A stretch of 64,000 bases of DNA. Source: Natrialba chahannaoensis JCM 10990 (GTDB lineage Archaea > Halobacteriota > Halobacteria > Halobacteriales > Natrialbaceae). The stretch spans positions 46,500 through 110,499 of the forward strand of contig NZ_AOIN01000099.1 in the NCBI RefSeq assembly GCF_000337135.1, read 5' to 3'. A program made the translations under genes and the position numbers. The notes under the pieces were generated by a model, which worked only from the letters and a program-made list of their open reading frames with translations, was not told the origin of the DNA and did no database searches. Shown in pieces: positions 8,600-16,451 of the stretch (the stretch's first letter is position 1; every line of letters starts with the position of its first letter).

Positions 8600-9112
8600 A
8601 TGGGGACAGACGCTGACGGACGAATTGCACCGCTTTCTGCCGTGCCGACCGACTCGACGCTTCTGTTTCGAGTTGCAGAACGAGATCAGTGTGAGGAACG
8701 GGGCAGTGACAACAGCGAGGAAGTGATGACGACTTGTAGCGACGGCGGTGTCGACTGCAAGGACGAACGGGAGGCACTCCTCGTCGCCACCGAAACCGAC
8801 GACACCGACACCGCAACCGCCGTCTCCTGCTGGCTCAACTTTTGTCAGCACTTTACGCACATCAAACTCGACAAGGGCTCGGGGGCGGCCATGCGAGACG
8901 ACGAACTCATTTGCGAGAATCACGGCGCGTACTTCGAAGCTGACTCCGGACTGTGTACGTACGGTCCCTGCGAGGGCGCGACGCTTGCCGCACTCGAGAC
9001 GACCGTCGTCGACGGTGATGTCTACCTGGCGGATGACGACTACGAGTTCGTCGGTCGTGGTCCAGTCGAGACGGACGGCGATCTGACGTCGACATCGAAC
9101 GTCGAGTTCTGA
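8600..9112 (+). CDS. Rieske [2Fe-2S] domain protein
   Basis: 170 aa, soluble, with no signal peptide or membrane helix. The two cluster ligand pairs are visible: a CxH in FCQHFTH and a CxxH in ICENHGAYF, followed by LCTYGPCEGATL, which is typical of the haloarchaeal family with extra cysteines after the second ligand pair. The N-terminus contains a low-complexity TETDDTDTATA stretch. ATG 8600 is preferred over GTG 8594. This is probably a small cytosolic electron carrier or a ferredoxin-like partner; the redox partner is unknown. It follows the pab operon by about 110 bp and may have its own promoter. Confidence 0.82.
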   Translation: MGTDADGRIAPLSAVPTDSTLLFRVAERDQCEERGSDNSEEVMTTCSDGGVDCKDEREALLVATETDDTDTATAVSCWLNFCQHFTHIKLDKGSGAAMRDDELICENHGAYFEADSGLCTYGPCEGATLAALETTVVDGDVYLADDDYEFVGRGPVETDGDLTSTSNVEF

Positions 9113-9157
9113 AGTGATGGTATCGACGAAACCACTGCCGAGTGAGTCCCCGAGCCG

Positions 9158-9532
9158 TTAGTGGTCGCGAACCGCTGCCGGCTGAACGAGGTCACGCTCC
9201 TGATCATACGTGATGAGCCCCGCATCGACGAGTCGCGGGAGATGGTCGTGATACAGCGAGATGTAGACGTTTGCGACGCATTGGGCCGACAGCTCGGTCA
9301 CGGGCTCGCCCGTTTCGCGGACGGCGACTTCCTCCGCAACATCGGGCAGAGTAATCGCCTCCTCGTGGGTCATCATTACGGTGAGGAACTGCCGGCGGCG
9401 CTCGCTCGCGAGGAGGTCGAACGCCGAATCGACCGCCTCCGGATCGAGGCCGTGCTCGCACTGGTCAAGCCACTCGAGTGCCGCGAGAATAAACGCGGCG
9501 CGGTCGGTCGTCGTGTGTGAGGTCGCAGTCAT
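9158..9532 (-). CDS. DUF7344-type winged-helix protein
   Basis: 124 aa. The central part (LASERRRQFLTVMMTHEEAITLPDVAEEVA) is a winged-helix DNA-binding domain of the Halobacteria-specific DUF7344 type. It is followed by a long helix (CVANVYISLYHDHLPRLVDAGLITYDQ) matching the family signature (SLYHxHLPRLxDxGL). It is likely a transcription factor, but its targets are unknown. It is convergent with the Rieske gene, with 45 bp between the stops. The upstream DNA is GC-rich with no clear TATA box. Confidence 0.82.
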   Translation of the reverse strand: MTATSHTTTDRAAFILAALEWLDQCEHGLDPEAVDSAFDLLASERRRQFLTVMMTHEEAITLPDVAEEVAVRETGEPVTELSAQCVANVYISLYHDHLPRLVDAGLITYDQERDLVQPAAVRDH

Positions 9533-9920
9533 CGTGGTGGGGGTGTGGGGTGGGTGTGGTGGAGTATGGTAGAGTGTGGCGGGACACGATCTCGGTTTCG
9601 GCTTCGGTTTCGATTTCGGCTTCGGTTTGAGTTTGGATCTCGGTCTCGGTCGAAGGTGAGACGGCGAACGAATTCAGCAGCGTGTGTCTCGAGCCGGTGA
9701 CCGGTAGTACCGTCCGGAGATATCGAAATCGGCTGGAGTCTGAATCCGAGCCGGAATCGCCGAAACGGCCTGGGACCACATTCTGGGCAGTCACCACCTG
9801 CGAGTACGTACCGGTTTCTCGGTGCCACGATAAATATTAGTGTCGAATCCGCCTCAGTTTTATCATACATTCTTACCTGTTCGCGGCTTTCCGATCGGTG
9901 GACGGGCGACAATCCGGTCC
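9533..9920. repeat. Gene-free stretch with hexanucleotide-type repeat and AT-rich segment
   Basis: Positions 9591-9657 are a degenerate run of TTTCGG/CTTCGG/TCTCGG hexamers (read on the other strand as Thr/Glu codons). Positions 9822-9878 are strongly AT-rich (GATAAATATTAGTG, TTTTATCATACATTC), compatible with the 3' end or terminator of the minus-strand regulator gene that stops at 9921. No convincing gene; the open frame over 9529-9912 on the minus strand is repeat-driven. Confidence 0.7.
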
Positions 9921-10214
9921 TTACTCGATCGTGAACGTTGGCTCCTCGATGGACTCGCTCTTACAGGAGGGACACCGCGAGGGGCGGTTCACGAGGTCGT
10001 CGAACGACTCGAAACCGCAGTCGCGACACCGTGGCGGGGCGACGAGTAACTGTTCGTCTGCCGCCGCATCGACCGATCGGGAGACGTGTTCGACGTGGCG
10101 CAACACCGCTTGCGGTGTGAGATCCAGTTCGACTGCGAGTTCGCTCGGTGTCGCCGGCTCGGCACGCAGCGCGTCTGCGAGTCGCTGGCGCGTCGTTTCG
10201 TCGGCTTCTCGCAT
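9921..10214 (-). CDS. Predicted regulator, HTH fused to Zn-ribbon (COG3357 type)
   Basis: 97 aa. Residues about 1-50 form a helix-turn-helix (TRQRLADALRAEPATPSELAVELDLTPQAVLRHVEHV). The rest is a zinc ribbon with paired cysteines CRDCGF and CPSCKS and the family ending ESIEEPTFTIE. It is likely a DNA-binding regulator whose ribbon may mediate protein contacts. ATG at 10214 is preferred; an in-frame GTG at 10229 would add five residues. It is divergent from the nucleotidyltransferase gene with about 105 bp between, so it may autoregulate or regulate that neighbour. Confidence 0.82.
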   Translation of the reverse strand: MREADETTRQRLADALRAEPATPSELAVELDLTPQAVLRHVEHVSRSVDAAADEQLLVAPPRCRDCGFESFDDLVNRPSRCPSCKSESIEEPTFTIE

Positions 10215-10319
10215 GATCGGGTGTATCACCGCGACCGTTATCCGTTTGCCGCTCCGCCCGCCGCAGTCGAGACCTGTGAAAGGGCAAGTGACTTACATCC
10301 TGCTGGTGAATCACGGGCC

Positions 10320-11288
10320 ATGAAGGCCGTGGTCCTTGCAGGTGGCTATGCAACCCGGATGTGGCCGATCACGAAGCATCGGCCCAAGATGTTCCTCCCG
10401 ATCGGTGAGTCGACCGTCATCGATCGCATCTTCGCCGAACTCGAGGCGGACGTGCGAATCGACGAGGTGTACGTGAGCACGAACGAACGCTTTGCCGCCG
10501 ACTTCGAGGCCCATCTCACGGAGAGTGAGTTCGAGAAGCCACAGCTCTCCGTTGAGGACACGACCGAGGAAAACGACAAGTTCGGCGTCGTCGGCGCACT
10601 CGCACAGCTCATCGAGCGTGAGAACGTCGACGACGACCTGCTGATCATCGCTGGCGACAACCTGATCAGCTTCGATGTCTCGGCGTTCGTCGATTACTTC
10701 GAGCAACAGGACGCGCCAACACTCGCTGCGTACGACGTTGGCTCCCGCGAGAAGGCGAAATCCTACGGACTGGTCGAACTCGAGGACAACCGCGTGGTCG
10801 ACTTCCAGGAGAAACCCGACGAGCCGAACTCGACACTGGTCTCGATCGCCTGCTATGCGTTCCCGCAGGACTCGCTGACCCTCCTGCCGACGTACCTCGA
10901 GGAGGGCAACAACCCCGACGAACCCGGCTGGTTCGTCCAGTGGCTCCAGAACCGCGAGCCAACGTACGCCTACACCTTCGAGGGCGCGTGGTTCGACATC
11001 GGGACGCCCGAGAGCTACCTCGACGCCGTCTCCTGGCATCTCGACGGGGAGTCGCTGATCGCAGACTCGGCGACACTCGAGGACACCTCCATCGGCGACA
11101 ACGTCCACGTGATGGACGGTGCGACACTCGAGGGGACGAATCTCGACCATGCGGTGATATTCCCGGATGCGACGGTCCAGAACGGCGATATACGTCGGTC
11201 GATCATCGACGAGGGGACTCATCTCGAGAATCTGGATCTCGCGGGTGCGCTCATCGGGGCGCATACGACGATCACGAACGGATCGTAG
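10320..11288 (+). CDS. Sugar-1-phosphate nucleotidyltransferase
   Basis: Activates a sugar phosphate to an NDP-sugar for glycan synthesis. The 322-aa protein starts MKAVVLAGGYATRMWPITKHRPK, the NTP-transferase signature. It continues with IIAGDNLISFD (metal-binding GDN), EKPDEPNSTL, and WFDIGTPESYLDA. The last 90 residues are a left-handed beta-helix of hexapeptide type (SIGDNVHVMDGATLEGTNLDHAVI). The family includes the UTP- and TTP-glucose-1-phosphate enzymes and haloarchaeal AglF, so the exact nucleotide and sugar cannot be given. The long open frame upstream (from 10086) overlaps the divergent regulator and is not coding. Confidence 0.88.
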   Translation: MKAVVLAGGYATRMWPITKHRPKMFLPIGESTVIDRIFAELEADVRIDEVYVSTNERFAADFEAHLTESEFEKPQLSVEDTTEENDKFGVVGALAQLIERENVDDDLLIIAGDNLISFDVSAFVDYFEQQDAPTLAAYDVGSREKAKSYGLVELEDNRVVDFQEKPDEPNSTLVSIACYAFPQDSLTLLPTYLEEGNNPDEPGWFVQWLQNREPTYAYTFEGAWFDIGTPESYLDAVSWHLDGESLIADSATLEDTSIGDNVHVMDGATLEGTNLDHAVIFPDATVQNGDIRRSIIDEGTHLENLDLAGALIGAHTTITNGS

Positions 11289-11444
11289 ACGTGTTAGAGA
11301 TGTCTCGGAGCTGAGCTGGTCACGCCTTGACCAGCTAGGCGGCAACAGACCGGCGATACTCAACGATGAGATAGTTTCGAGATGGCGTTACCGTGGAGTG
11401 AAACGCGGTAAACATTTAATCAGGGTGAGCCCTTAGCATCAGGT

Positions 11445-12149
11445 ATGCTCGACGCCCTCTTTGGGAACGTGGCGCTCTTGCTCCTATCGGCGGGTCTCGT
11501 ACTGATGGCACTCGAGGCTCTCTCGCCAGGAGCACACCTCATCGTGATCGGGATTGCGCTGGTCGGTGCGGGTCTGATTGGAGTCCTGTTTCCGGTCAGC
11601 AGCCCGTTCATTCTGGCAGGCCTGACTCTGCTCATCGGCGTTATCGCGGCCTACATCTACAACGAGTTCGACTTCTACGGCGGGAAGGGGACCGCCCAGA
11701 CTTCGGATTCGGACACGCTAGCTGGCTCGACGGGCTACGTTACTGAGACAGTCACGACCCGCGGTGGCGAGGTCAAACTCGACGACGGCGGCTTCGCCCC
11801 GTTCTACAGCGCTCGCACGACCAATGGCACCATCGAAGAGGGCGAAGAAATAATCGTCCTGGACCCTGGCGGCGGGAATATCCTGACCGTCGAATCGCTC
11901 GGCGCGATCGGTGAGGACGAAATTGACCGTGCACTCGCGGCGAACGCGAGTGAGACGGAAACAGAGACAGACACAAACACGGACATGGACACGGACACGG
12001 ACTCAGCAACAAGCGAGTCGACGAACTCGAACGGAGAGCCGAGTACGACCTCTCAATCGGGCGGTACAGAGACACAGACTGGGAGCAATACCAACACCAA
12101 CACTAGCAGCATCGACGAGTCGGTGACGGAGACAGAGAAATCCGGGTAA
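11445..12149 (+). CDS. NfeD-like membrane protein
   Basis: 234 aa. Three to four transmembrane segments occupy residues 5-80. A small beta-barrel OB-like domain follows (LAGSTGYVTETVTTRGGEVKL to EEIIVLDPGGGNILTVESL), the soluble NfeD domain. The last 70 residues are low-complexity T/E/D/S/N repeats. NfeD proteins work with stomatin/SPFH proteins, and the stomatin gene follows 127 bp downstream, so the two likely form a membrane microdomain complex. TTTAAT at 11415-11420 is correctly placed for a leaderless transcript starting at the ATG. Confidence 0.88.
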   Translation: MLDALFGNVALLLLSAGLVLMALEALSPGAHLIVIGIALVGAGLIGVLFPVSSPFILAGLTLLIGVIAAYIYNEFDFYGGKGTAQTSDSDTLAGSTGYVTETVTTRGGEVKLDDGGFAPFYSARTTNGTIEEGEEIIVLDPGGGNILTVESLGAIGEDEIDRALAANASETETETDTNTDMDTDTDSATSESTNSNGEPSTTSQSGGTETQTGSNTNTNTSSIDESVTETEKSG

Positions 12150-12183
12150 CTGCACAGTTGGAGACGTTCGAGTCGGATGAGTT

Positions 12184-12199
12184 CGCCGCAGTTGCGGCG
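12184..12199. terminator. Tight hairpin between nfeD and stomatin genes
   Basis: CGCCGCA-GT-TGCGGCG forms a perfect 7-bp stem 35 nt after the nfeD stop. There is no T-run directly after it, so it may act as an mRNA-processing or attenuating structure and not as a full terminator. A separate promoter-like TTAAAC lies at 12233-12238, before the stomatin gene. Confidence 0.4.
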
Positions 12200-12276
12200 T
12201 ATTCACCATGTAATCATGTAGCAAAAATTGGTTAAACAAGGGAACATTTTTCCCGTCACCGCCGCAAGAGAGGGAT

Positions 12277-13455
12277 ATGGTCGCAGAACTGATCCCCCTA
12301 CAAACCACTGGTGGTGCCGTGTTGTTCCTCGGTGCCCTCGTGCTCGTCGTGGTCGTTGCTGCACTGCTTAGCGCGATCGAAATCGTCGACGCGTACGAGA
12401 AACGTGCCCTCACCGTCTTCGGCGAGTACCGCAAGCTCCTGGAGCCGGGTATCAACTTCGTCCCGCCGTTCGTTTCGAACACCTACCGGTTCGACATGCG
12501 AACGCAGACGCTGGACGTTCCCCGTCAGGAAGCAATTACCCGCGACAACTCGCCCGTCACCGCCGACGCCGTCGTCTACATCAAGGTGATGGACGCGAAG
12601 AAGGCCTTCCTCGAGGTCGACAATTACAAGAAGGCGACCTCGAACCTCGCCCAGACGACCCTCCGTGCCGTGCTGGGTGACATGGAACTGGACGACACGC
12701 TCAACAAGCGCCAGGAGATCAACGCCCGCATCCGCCAGGAACTCGACGAACCCACCGACGAGTGGGGTATCCGCGTCGAATCCGTCGAGGTCCGTGAAGT
12801 CAACCCATCGAAGGATGTCCAGCGTGCGATGGAGCAACAGACCTCCGCGGAGCGGAAACGCCGTGCCATGATTCTCGAAGCACAGGGTGAACGCCGCAGT
12901 GCTGTCGAGAAGGCAGAGGGTGAAAAGCAGAGTGAGATCATCCGTGCACAGGGTGAAAAGCAGAGCCAGATCCTCGAAGCACAGGGTGACTCTATCTCGA
13001 CCGTCCTCCGCGCCCGCTCCGCCGAATCGATGGGCGAGCGCGCCGTCATCGACAAGGGCATGGAGACGCTTGCCGAGATTGGACAGGGCGAGTCCACAAC
13101 CTTCGTTCTCCCACAGGAGCTCTCGTCGCTCGTCGGCCGCTACGGCAAGCACCTCTCCGGCAGCGACGTCCAGGAAGACGGCACCGAACTCGAGAGCCTC
13201 GGGTTCGACGAGGAGACGCGCGAACTGATCGGTCTCGACGACATCAGCGAGATCATTGGCGAGATCGATCAGGAAGCCGACATGGACGTCGAAGCGATGG
13301 AACAGGAAGCCCAGGCGATCAAGGAAGGCCAGGATCCTGCGGAAATCTCGGATCCAGATGAGGTCATCGAAGAGATGGACCAGGACTTCCAGGGCCAGGG
13401 CCAAACTGACGGCGGGTCGCCGGTCGACGAGGCTGGCACCGACAGCTCGAACTAA
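12277..13455 (+). CDS. Stomatin/prohibitin family (SPFH, band 7) membrane protein
   Basis: 392 aa. One N-terminal membrane anchor (residues 11-34) is followed by the band-7 domain (AYEKRALTVFGEYRKLLEPGINFVPPF and so on). It has the conserved QTLDVPRQEAITRDNSPVTADAVVYIKV and the ATSNLAQTTLRAVLGDMELDD block. A coiled-coil of A/E/K/Q heptads (MILEAQGERRSAVEKAEGEK, about residues 195-245) drives oligomerisation. The C-terminus is an acidic low-complexity tail. Its partner NfeD is encoded just upstream in the usual order. The complex likely organises membrane domains and associated proteases. Confidence 0.92.
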   Translation: MVAELIPLQTTGGAVLFLGALVLVVVVAALLSAIEIVDAYEKRALTVFGEYRKLLEPGINFVPPFVSNTYRFDMRTQTLDVPRQEAITRDNSPVTADAVVYIKVMDAKKAFLEVDNYKKATSNLAQTTLRAVLGDMELDDTLNKRQEINARIRQELDEPTDEWGIRVESVEVREVNPSKDVQRAMEQQTSAERKRRAMILEAQGERRSAVEKAEGEKQSEIIRAQGEKQSQILEAQGDSISTVLRARSAESMGERAVIDKGMETLAEIGQGESTTFVLPQELSSLVGRYGKHLSGSDVQEDGTELESLGFDEETRELIGLDDISEIIGEIDQEADMDVEAMEQEAQAIKEGQDPAEISDPDEVIEEMDQDFQGQGQTDGGSPVDEAGTDSSN

Positions 13456-13492
13456 GCCGCTGCTTCGACCACGATCCGCGGTGCGAATCGCC

Positions 13493-13498
13493 TTTTTT
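13493..13498 (+). terminator. Candidate oligo-T terminator after the stomatin gene
   Basis: A run of six T residues 38 nt downstream of the stomatin stop, in otherwise GC-rich DNA, fits the simple U-tract terminators of haloarchaea. Confidence 0.45.
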
Positions 13499-13612
13499 GC
13501 AGGTCCAACGGCATACTAACGAGTCGTTAGCGTCCCTGATGATCACATCCTGCTGAGCGAAACGGAGCGAAACCGGTTTTACGGTTGACGTTCTTTCGGA
13601 TGGTAGACAGAC

Positions 13613-14257
13613 ATGACATCGTCCGACGGGGTCGACGACGAGAAACGAGCGACCCTGCGCCGATTCGCCGCCGTCGGCGCGTCTACCCCGCTCGCTGGCC
13701 TTTCCACGACAGCATCGGCTGAGTCCGGCGACAGCGACGCTCGCGACGCGATCACGGGCTACCTCTCGACGACGCCGGGTGCACACTTCTCGAAGATCCG
13801 GGACGACCTCCAGCTCGGTACCGGCGAAACCCAGCACCACCTCCGGCGACTTGAGGACGCAGACACGATCGAGCAGTATAGCGACGGCGACTACAAGCGG
13901 TTCGTGCTCGCAGATCGTTTCGACGAGTTCGAAAAGCAAGCGCTCGGCTACCTTCGACGGGAGACGCCCCGCGGGATGCTGGTCGAACTGCTCGCCAACC
14001 CCGACGCAACTGCGGGCGACCTCGCGGAGGCGCTCTCAGTCTCTGCGCCAACAGTGAGCAAGTACGCCGGTGAACTCGAGGAGGCAGGACTGCTCTCCCG
14101 GGAGGGCGGCTATACGGTTGAGCGGCCGACGACGGTCCTGTTGCTCGTTGTTCGTCACGCAGACTCGTTCGACGAGCGGGCAACGCAGGTCGCGCACAAC
14201 GCGGATCAGTATCTGAACTACGACGCTGAACTGGATACTGATCCAAACACGGTCTGA
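13613..14257 (+). CDS. Two-domain winged-helix protein with Tat-like N-terminus
   Basis: 214 aa. Two winged-helix units are visible: residues about 42-100 (ITGYLSTTPGAHFSKIRDDLQLGTGETQHHLRRLEDA, with wing) and about 107-165 (ETPRGMLVELLANPDATAGDLAEALSVSAPTVSKYAGELEEAGLL). This arrangement is common in haloarchaeal transcription regulators that use the N-terminal unit for a short-range contact. Residues 11-38 (KRATLRRFAAVGASTPLAGLS and on) read like a weak twin-arginine signal, which is surprising for a DNA-binding protein. If the true start were downstream, only the first winged helix would be affected. Targets unknown. Confidence 0.78.
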   Translation: MTSSDGVDDEKRATLRRFAAVGASTPLAGLSTTASAESGDSDARDAITGYLSTTPGAHFSKIRDDLQLGTGETQHHLRRLEDADTIEQYSDGDYKRFVLADRFDEFEKQALGYLRRETPRGMLVELLANPDATAGDLAEALSVSAPTVSKYAGELEEAGLLSREGGYTVERPTTVLLLVVRHADSFDERATQVAHNADQYLNYDAELDTDPNTV

Positions 14258-14299
14258 GTGCGCCGCTTCGCGTTGCCGCTTCTGAATACGAACATCACC

Positions 14300-14995
14300 T
14301 CAGTCTGCAGCCGCTAACTCCTCGAGTATATCGGGCAGTTCCGAGAGAGACTCGAGTTCGTACGTCGCGTCGGCGGGGCGTTCCAGCCCGCGGTTGTGGT
14401 CGCGACGGACGAACACGGTGTCGAGATCGGCGGCGGTGCCGGCGGTGACGTCTTTTTCGAAGTCGCCGACGTAGAGGCCTCGCCGGCCGTTGTTGGTGTC
14501 GCCGCTATCCAGTTCGAGCGAGGCGAGTGCGTCCTCGATGTAGTAGGGATCTGGCTTGCGTCGGTGGTAGCCCGCGAACGTCGGGTCGCGTCCACGGACG
14601 ACGTCGAACGCGAAGTCGTAGTAGTCGGCGACAAACTCGGCGGTCTGGTGGCGGTTGTTGGTGACGAGTCCGATCGTCGTGCGCTCGGCGAGGTCGGCGA
14701 GCACGTCGGTGTCATCGTAGCGGCCGCGTTGGCCGGTTCGGAGGCGCTCGTGTGTGCCCTCGGAGGCGTAGCGCTCCTTTCGCTTCCAGAAGCTATCGGG
14801 GTCGATTTCGAGTTCAGCGCAGCGGCGCTCGACTGCATCGGTGCCGTGTCGTCTGAGGTCGCGGCGTTGTTCGGGTGTTGGTGAGACGCCAAAATCGGAG
14901 AGCGCGGCGTCGGCCGCGTCGGCGTACACCTGCGGCTCGGTGCGGGGACCCTCGAGAATGATCCCGTCCATGTCGAAGAGGATCGGTATCGTCAT
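14300..14995 (-). CDS. HAD-superfamily hydrolase
   Basis: 231 aa. HAD motif I is DMDGIILEG (Asp nucleophile and acid/base Asp), motif II is VTNNRH, motif III is the Lys in RRKPDPYY, and motif IV is GDFEKDVTAG. A helical cap lies between motifs I and II (about residues 18-95). This is the phosphoglycolate-phosphatase-like subgroup. The natural substrate cannot be predicted; a small phosphorylated metabolite is likely. It is convergent with the winged-helix gene, 42 bp between stops. Confidence 0.85.
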   Translation of the reverse strand: MTIPILFDMDGIILEGPRTEPQVYADAADAALSDFGVSPTPEQRRDLRRHGTDAVERRCAELEIDPDSFWKRKERYASEGTHERLRTGQRGRYDDTDVLADLAERTTIGLVTNNRHQTAEFVADYYDFAFDVVRGRDPTFAGYHRRKPDPYYIEDALASLELDSGDTNNGRRGLYVGDFEKDVTAGTAADLDTVFVRRDHNRGLERPADATYELESLSELPDILEELAAAD

Positions 14996-15193
14996 TCGTC
15001 AGTTCGTAGTTGCGCAAAGAAGTGGATAAAGGAAGGGGCAGCGACTGCGGCGTTTGCTCACTGTCGCTCGAACGAACAGTTCAGTGGCTGCTCAAAACAG
15101 GGTCGAAATCAGGTCTGGTGGTCAGGAGACCGGAAACCGGAGATCCAGCGGTCCAGAGCTATCGCCGAACCAAGAGCGGACGTGAATCGGGCT

Positions 15194-15427
15194 TCAGCAG
15201 CTAACCTTCCAAGTGGTACTCGAGGAGTAGCCCCACTTCTCGATCTCGATATCGTAGTCACCTTCCTGGAGTGCACTAATGTTCGAGCCGACCTCTTTCG
15301 CCGTCATCCCGAGTTCCTGCCCGATGAGCCGGGATTTGAAGTACGTCTTCGTTGCAGCGTGTTCCCGGAAGTACTGCAGGATCTGACGTTGTTTGCTCGT
15401 GAGGTCGGGGGCCATTGCGGTGCTCAT
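15194..15427 (-). CDS. DUF7123 small winged-helix protein
   Basis: 77 aa. The sequence SKQRQILQYFREHAATKTYFKSRLIGQELGMTAKEVGSNISALQEG is a compact winged helix, and the ending EIEKWGYSSSTTWKV is the signature of a Halobacteria-wide family (DUF7123). It is probably a DNA-binding protein with a conserved housekeeping role, but its targets are unknown. The start at 15427 (MSTAMAPDL) is supported by homology; M5 is also possible. Two near-identical 17-18-bp sequences lie upstream. Confidence 0.85.
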   Translation of the reverse strand: MSTAMAPDLTSKQRQILQYFREHAATKTYFKSRLIGQELGMTAKEVGSNISALQEGDYDIEIEKWGYSSSTTWKVSC

Positions 15428-15462
15428 ATCAGATGAGACGACGGGGCCACCCTTAGGGGGTT

Positions 15463-15560
15463 TGGTACGTGCGGTTAATGAGCTTCCGTCTTGCGATTTT
15501 CAGGGCAAGTAATCAGTTAATAATCGGCTGGAAAGGAGAAGTTGGTACGGCCAGTTAATG
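15463..15560. repeat. Direct repeat pair upstream of the DUF7123 gene
   Basis: TGGTACGTGCGGTTAATG (15463-15480) recurs as TGGTACGGCCAGTTAATG (15543-15560), 80 bp apart; AGTTAATAATCGG at 15515 carries a third GTTAAT core. All lie between the yjjX stop and the DUF7123 start and could be operators for the latter. Confidence 0.45.
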
Positions 15561-15654
15561 GATTCACGAGATAGACTCTCATGGGGAGGTGACTGTTAGA
15601 CTGGTCGTGGCCGGGCACCACAGGAAGTGCATGAGCGACAGAACGTACAGCAGA

Positions 15655-16239
15655 CTACGCGGTATCGTAGTACGAAGTGAGAAAGGGACCGAAGGCACAG
15701 GCAACAGCCTCGCCGAGCGCCTGCGTTCGGTCTGTGAGACCGTCAGTAAGAACCCCGGCAGCGCCCTCTGTTTCCGCGATGGCAGTCGTGTCAAGAACGT
15801 CGTTCATCACCGGGCCGAGTTCCTCGCCGTTCTCGATTCGGGTCGCGATTTCGTCCGGCAGGCGAAGGGTCGGGCCGCTGCCGACTTCGACACGAGTTCC
15901 GTCAGTGACGGCGGCCCACATGATGAGTGAAAGGCCGTCGACGCCGTCGAACTGTGCGACGCCCCCCTCGAGTCCGACGGCGTAGTCGGCCCTCGTCGTG
16001 TCGGACGCTCGTTGGGCACGGTTTCGCGCCCCCGTGATCGTCTCTTCGACCGACCAGGGCTGTTCGGGAACACCGGAGTCGACTTCGATTGGGGTGACTG
16101 TTGGGTTCAGCACCAGACAGTCACAACTACAGTGGTCATCACAGCCATGATCACAGTCACAGTCACAGTTGTGCGACTCGAGTGTCCGTTCGACTGCGTC
16201 AACCTTGACCGGGTTTGTGCTGCCAACCGCAATCTCCAT
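15655..16239 (-). CDS. yjjX: Inosine/xanthosine triphosphatase (YjjX family) with Cys-rich insert
   Basis: Removes non-canonical ITP/XTP (house-cleaning NTPase). The 194-aa protein begins EIAVGSTNPVKVDAVERTL, has VDSGVPEQPWSVEETITGARNRAQRA (about 52-78), GLEGGVAQFDGV, and FLTSYY at the end, all family hallmarks. Between residues 24 and 42 there is an insertion absent from typical YjjX: seven Cys and two His within 17 residues, alternating with Asp (C25, C27, C29, H31, C33, H36, C37, C39, C41). It is encoded by a TGTGAC hexanucleotide run. It would make a metal-binding knuckle in the loop after helix 1, if expressed as written. It is divergent from tfb. Confidence 0.88.
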   Translation of the reverse strand: MEIAVGSTNPVKVDAVERTLESHNCDCDCDHGCDDHCSCDCLVLNPTVTPIEVDSGVPEQPWSVEETITGARNRAQRASDTTRADYAVGLEGGVAQFDGVDGLSLIMWAAVTDGTRVEVGSGPTLRLPDEIATRIENGEELGPVMNDVLDTTAIAETEGAAGVLTDGLTDRTQALGEAVACAFGPFLTSYYDTA

Positions 16240-16451
16240 GTTTGACGGTGAGCGCGGTCCACACTTGGATTCGCCGGTTCGGGGTTGCGGATTTTATCGT
16301 CATTGTTCATACCAGTTCCGACGAATTACGCGTTTTCGCGGGGTATCGAACGCGGATTCCGAAATCCTTAACCCGTGTGTCTCGGAACGAAGTAGGTAAC
16401 GAATCCGTCCGGGCTTTTGCAGCCGTCTGTCCGGGCAGTATTTGCCATCGT

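Noticed and set aside
9529-9912. Minus-strand frame with a T/E-rich run
   Set aside because: Composed largely of the hexanucleotide tract; no conserved start, domain or ribosome-binding site.
15010-15204. 64-codon plus-strand frame with a few Cys
   Set aside because: It lies between two minus-strand genes, overlaps the DUF7123 stop and has no family resemblance.
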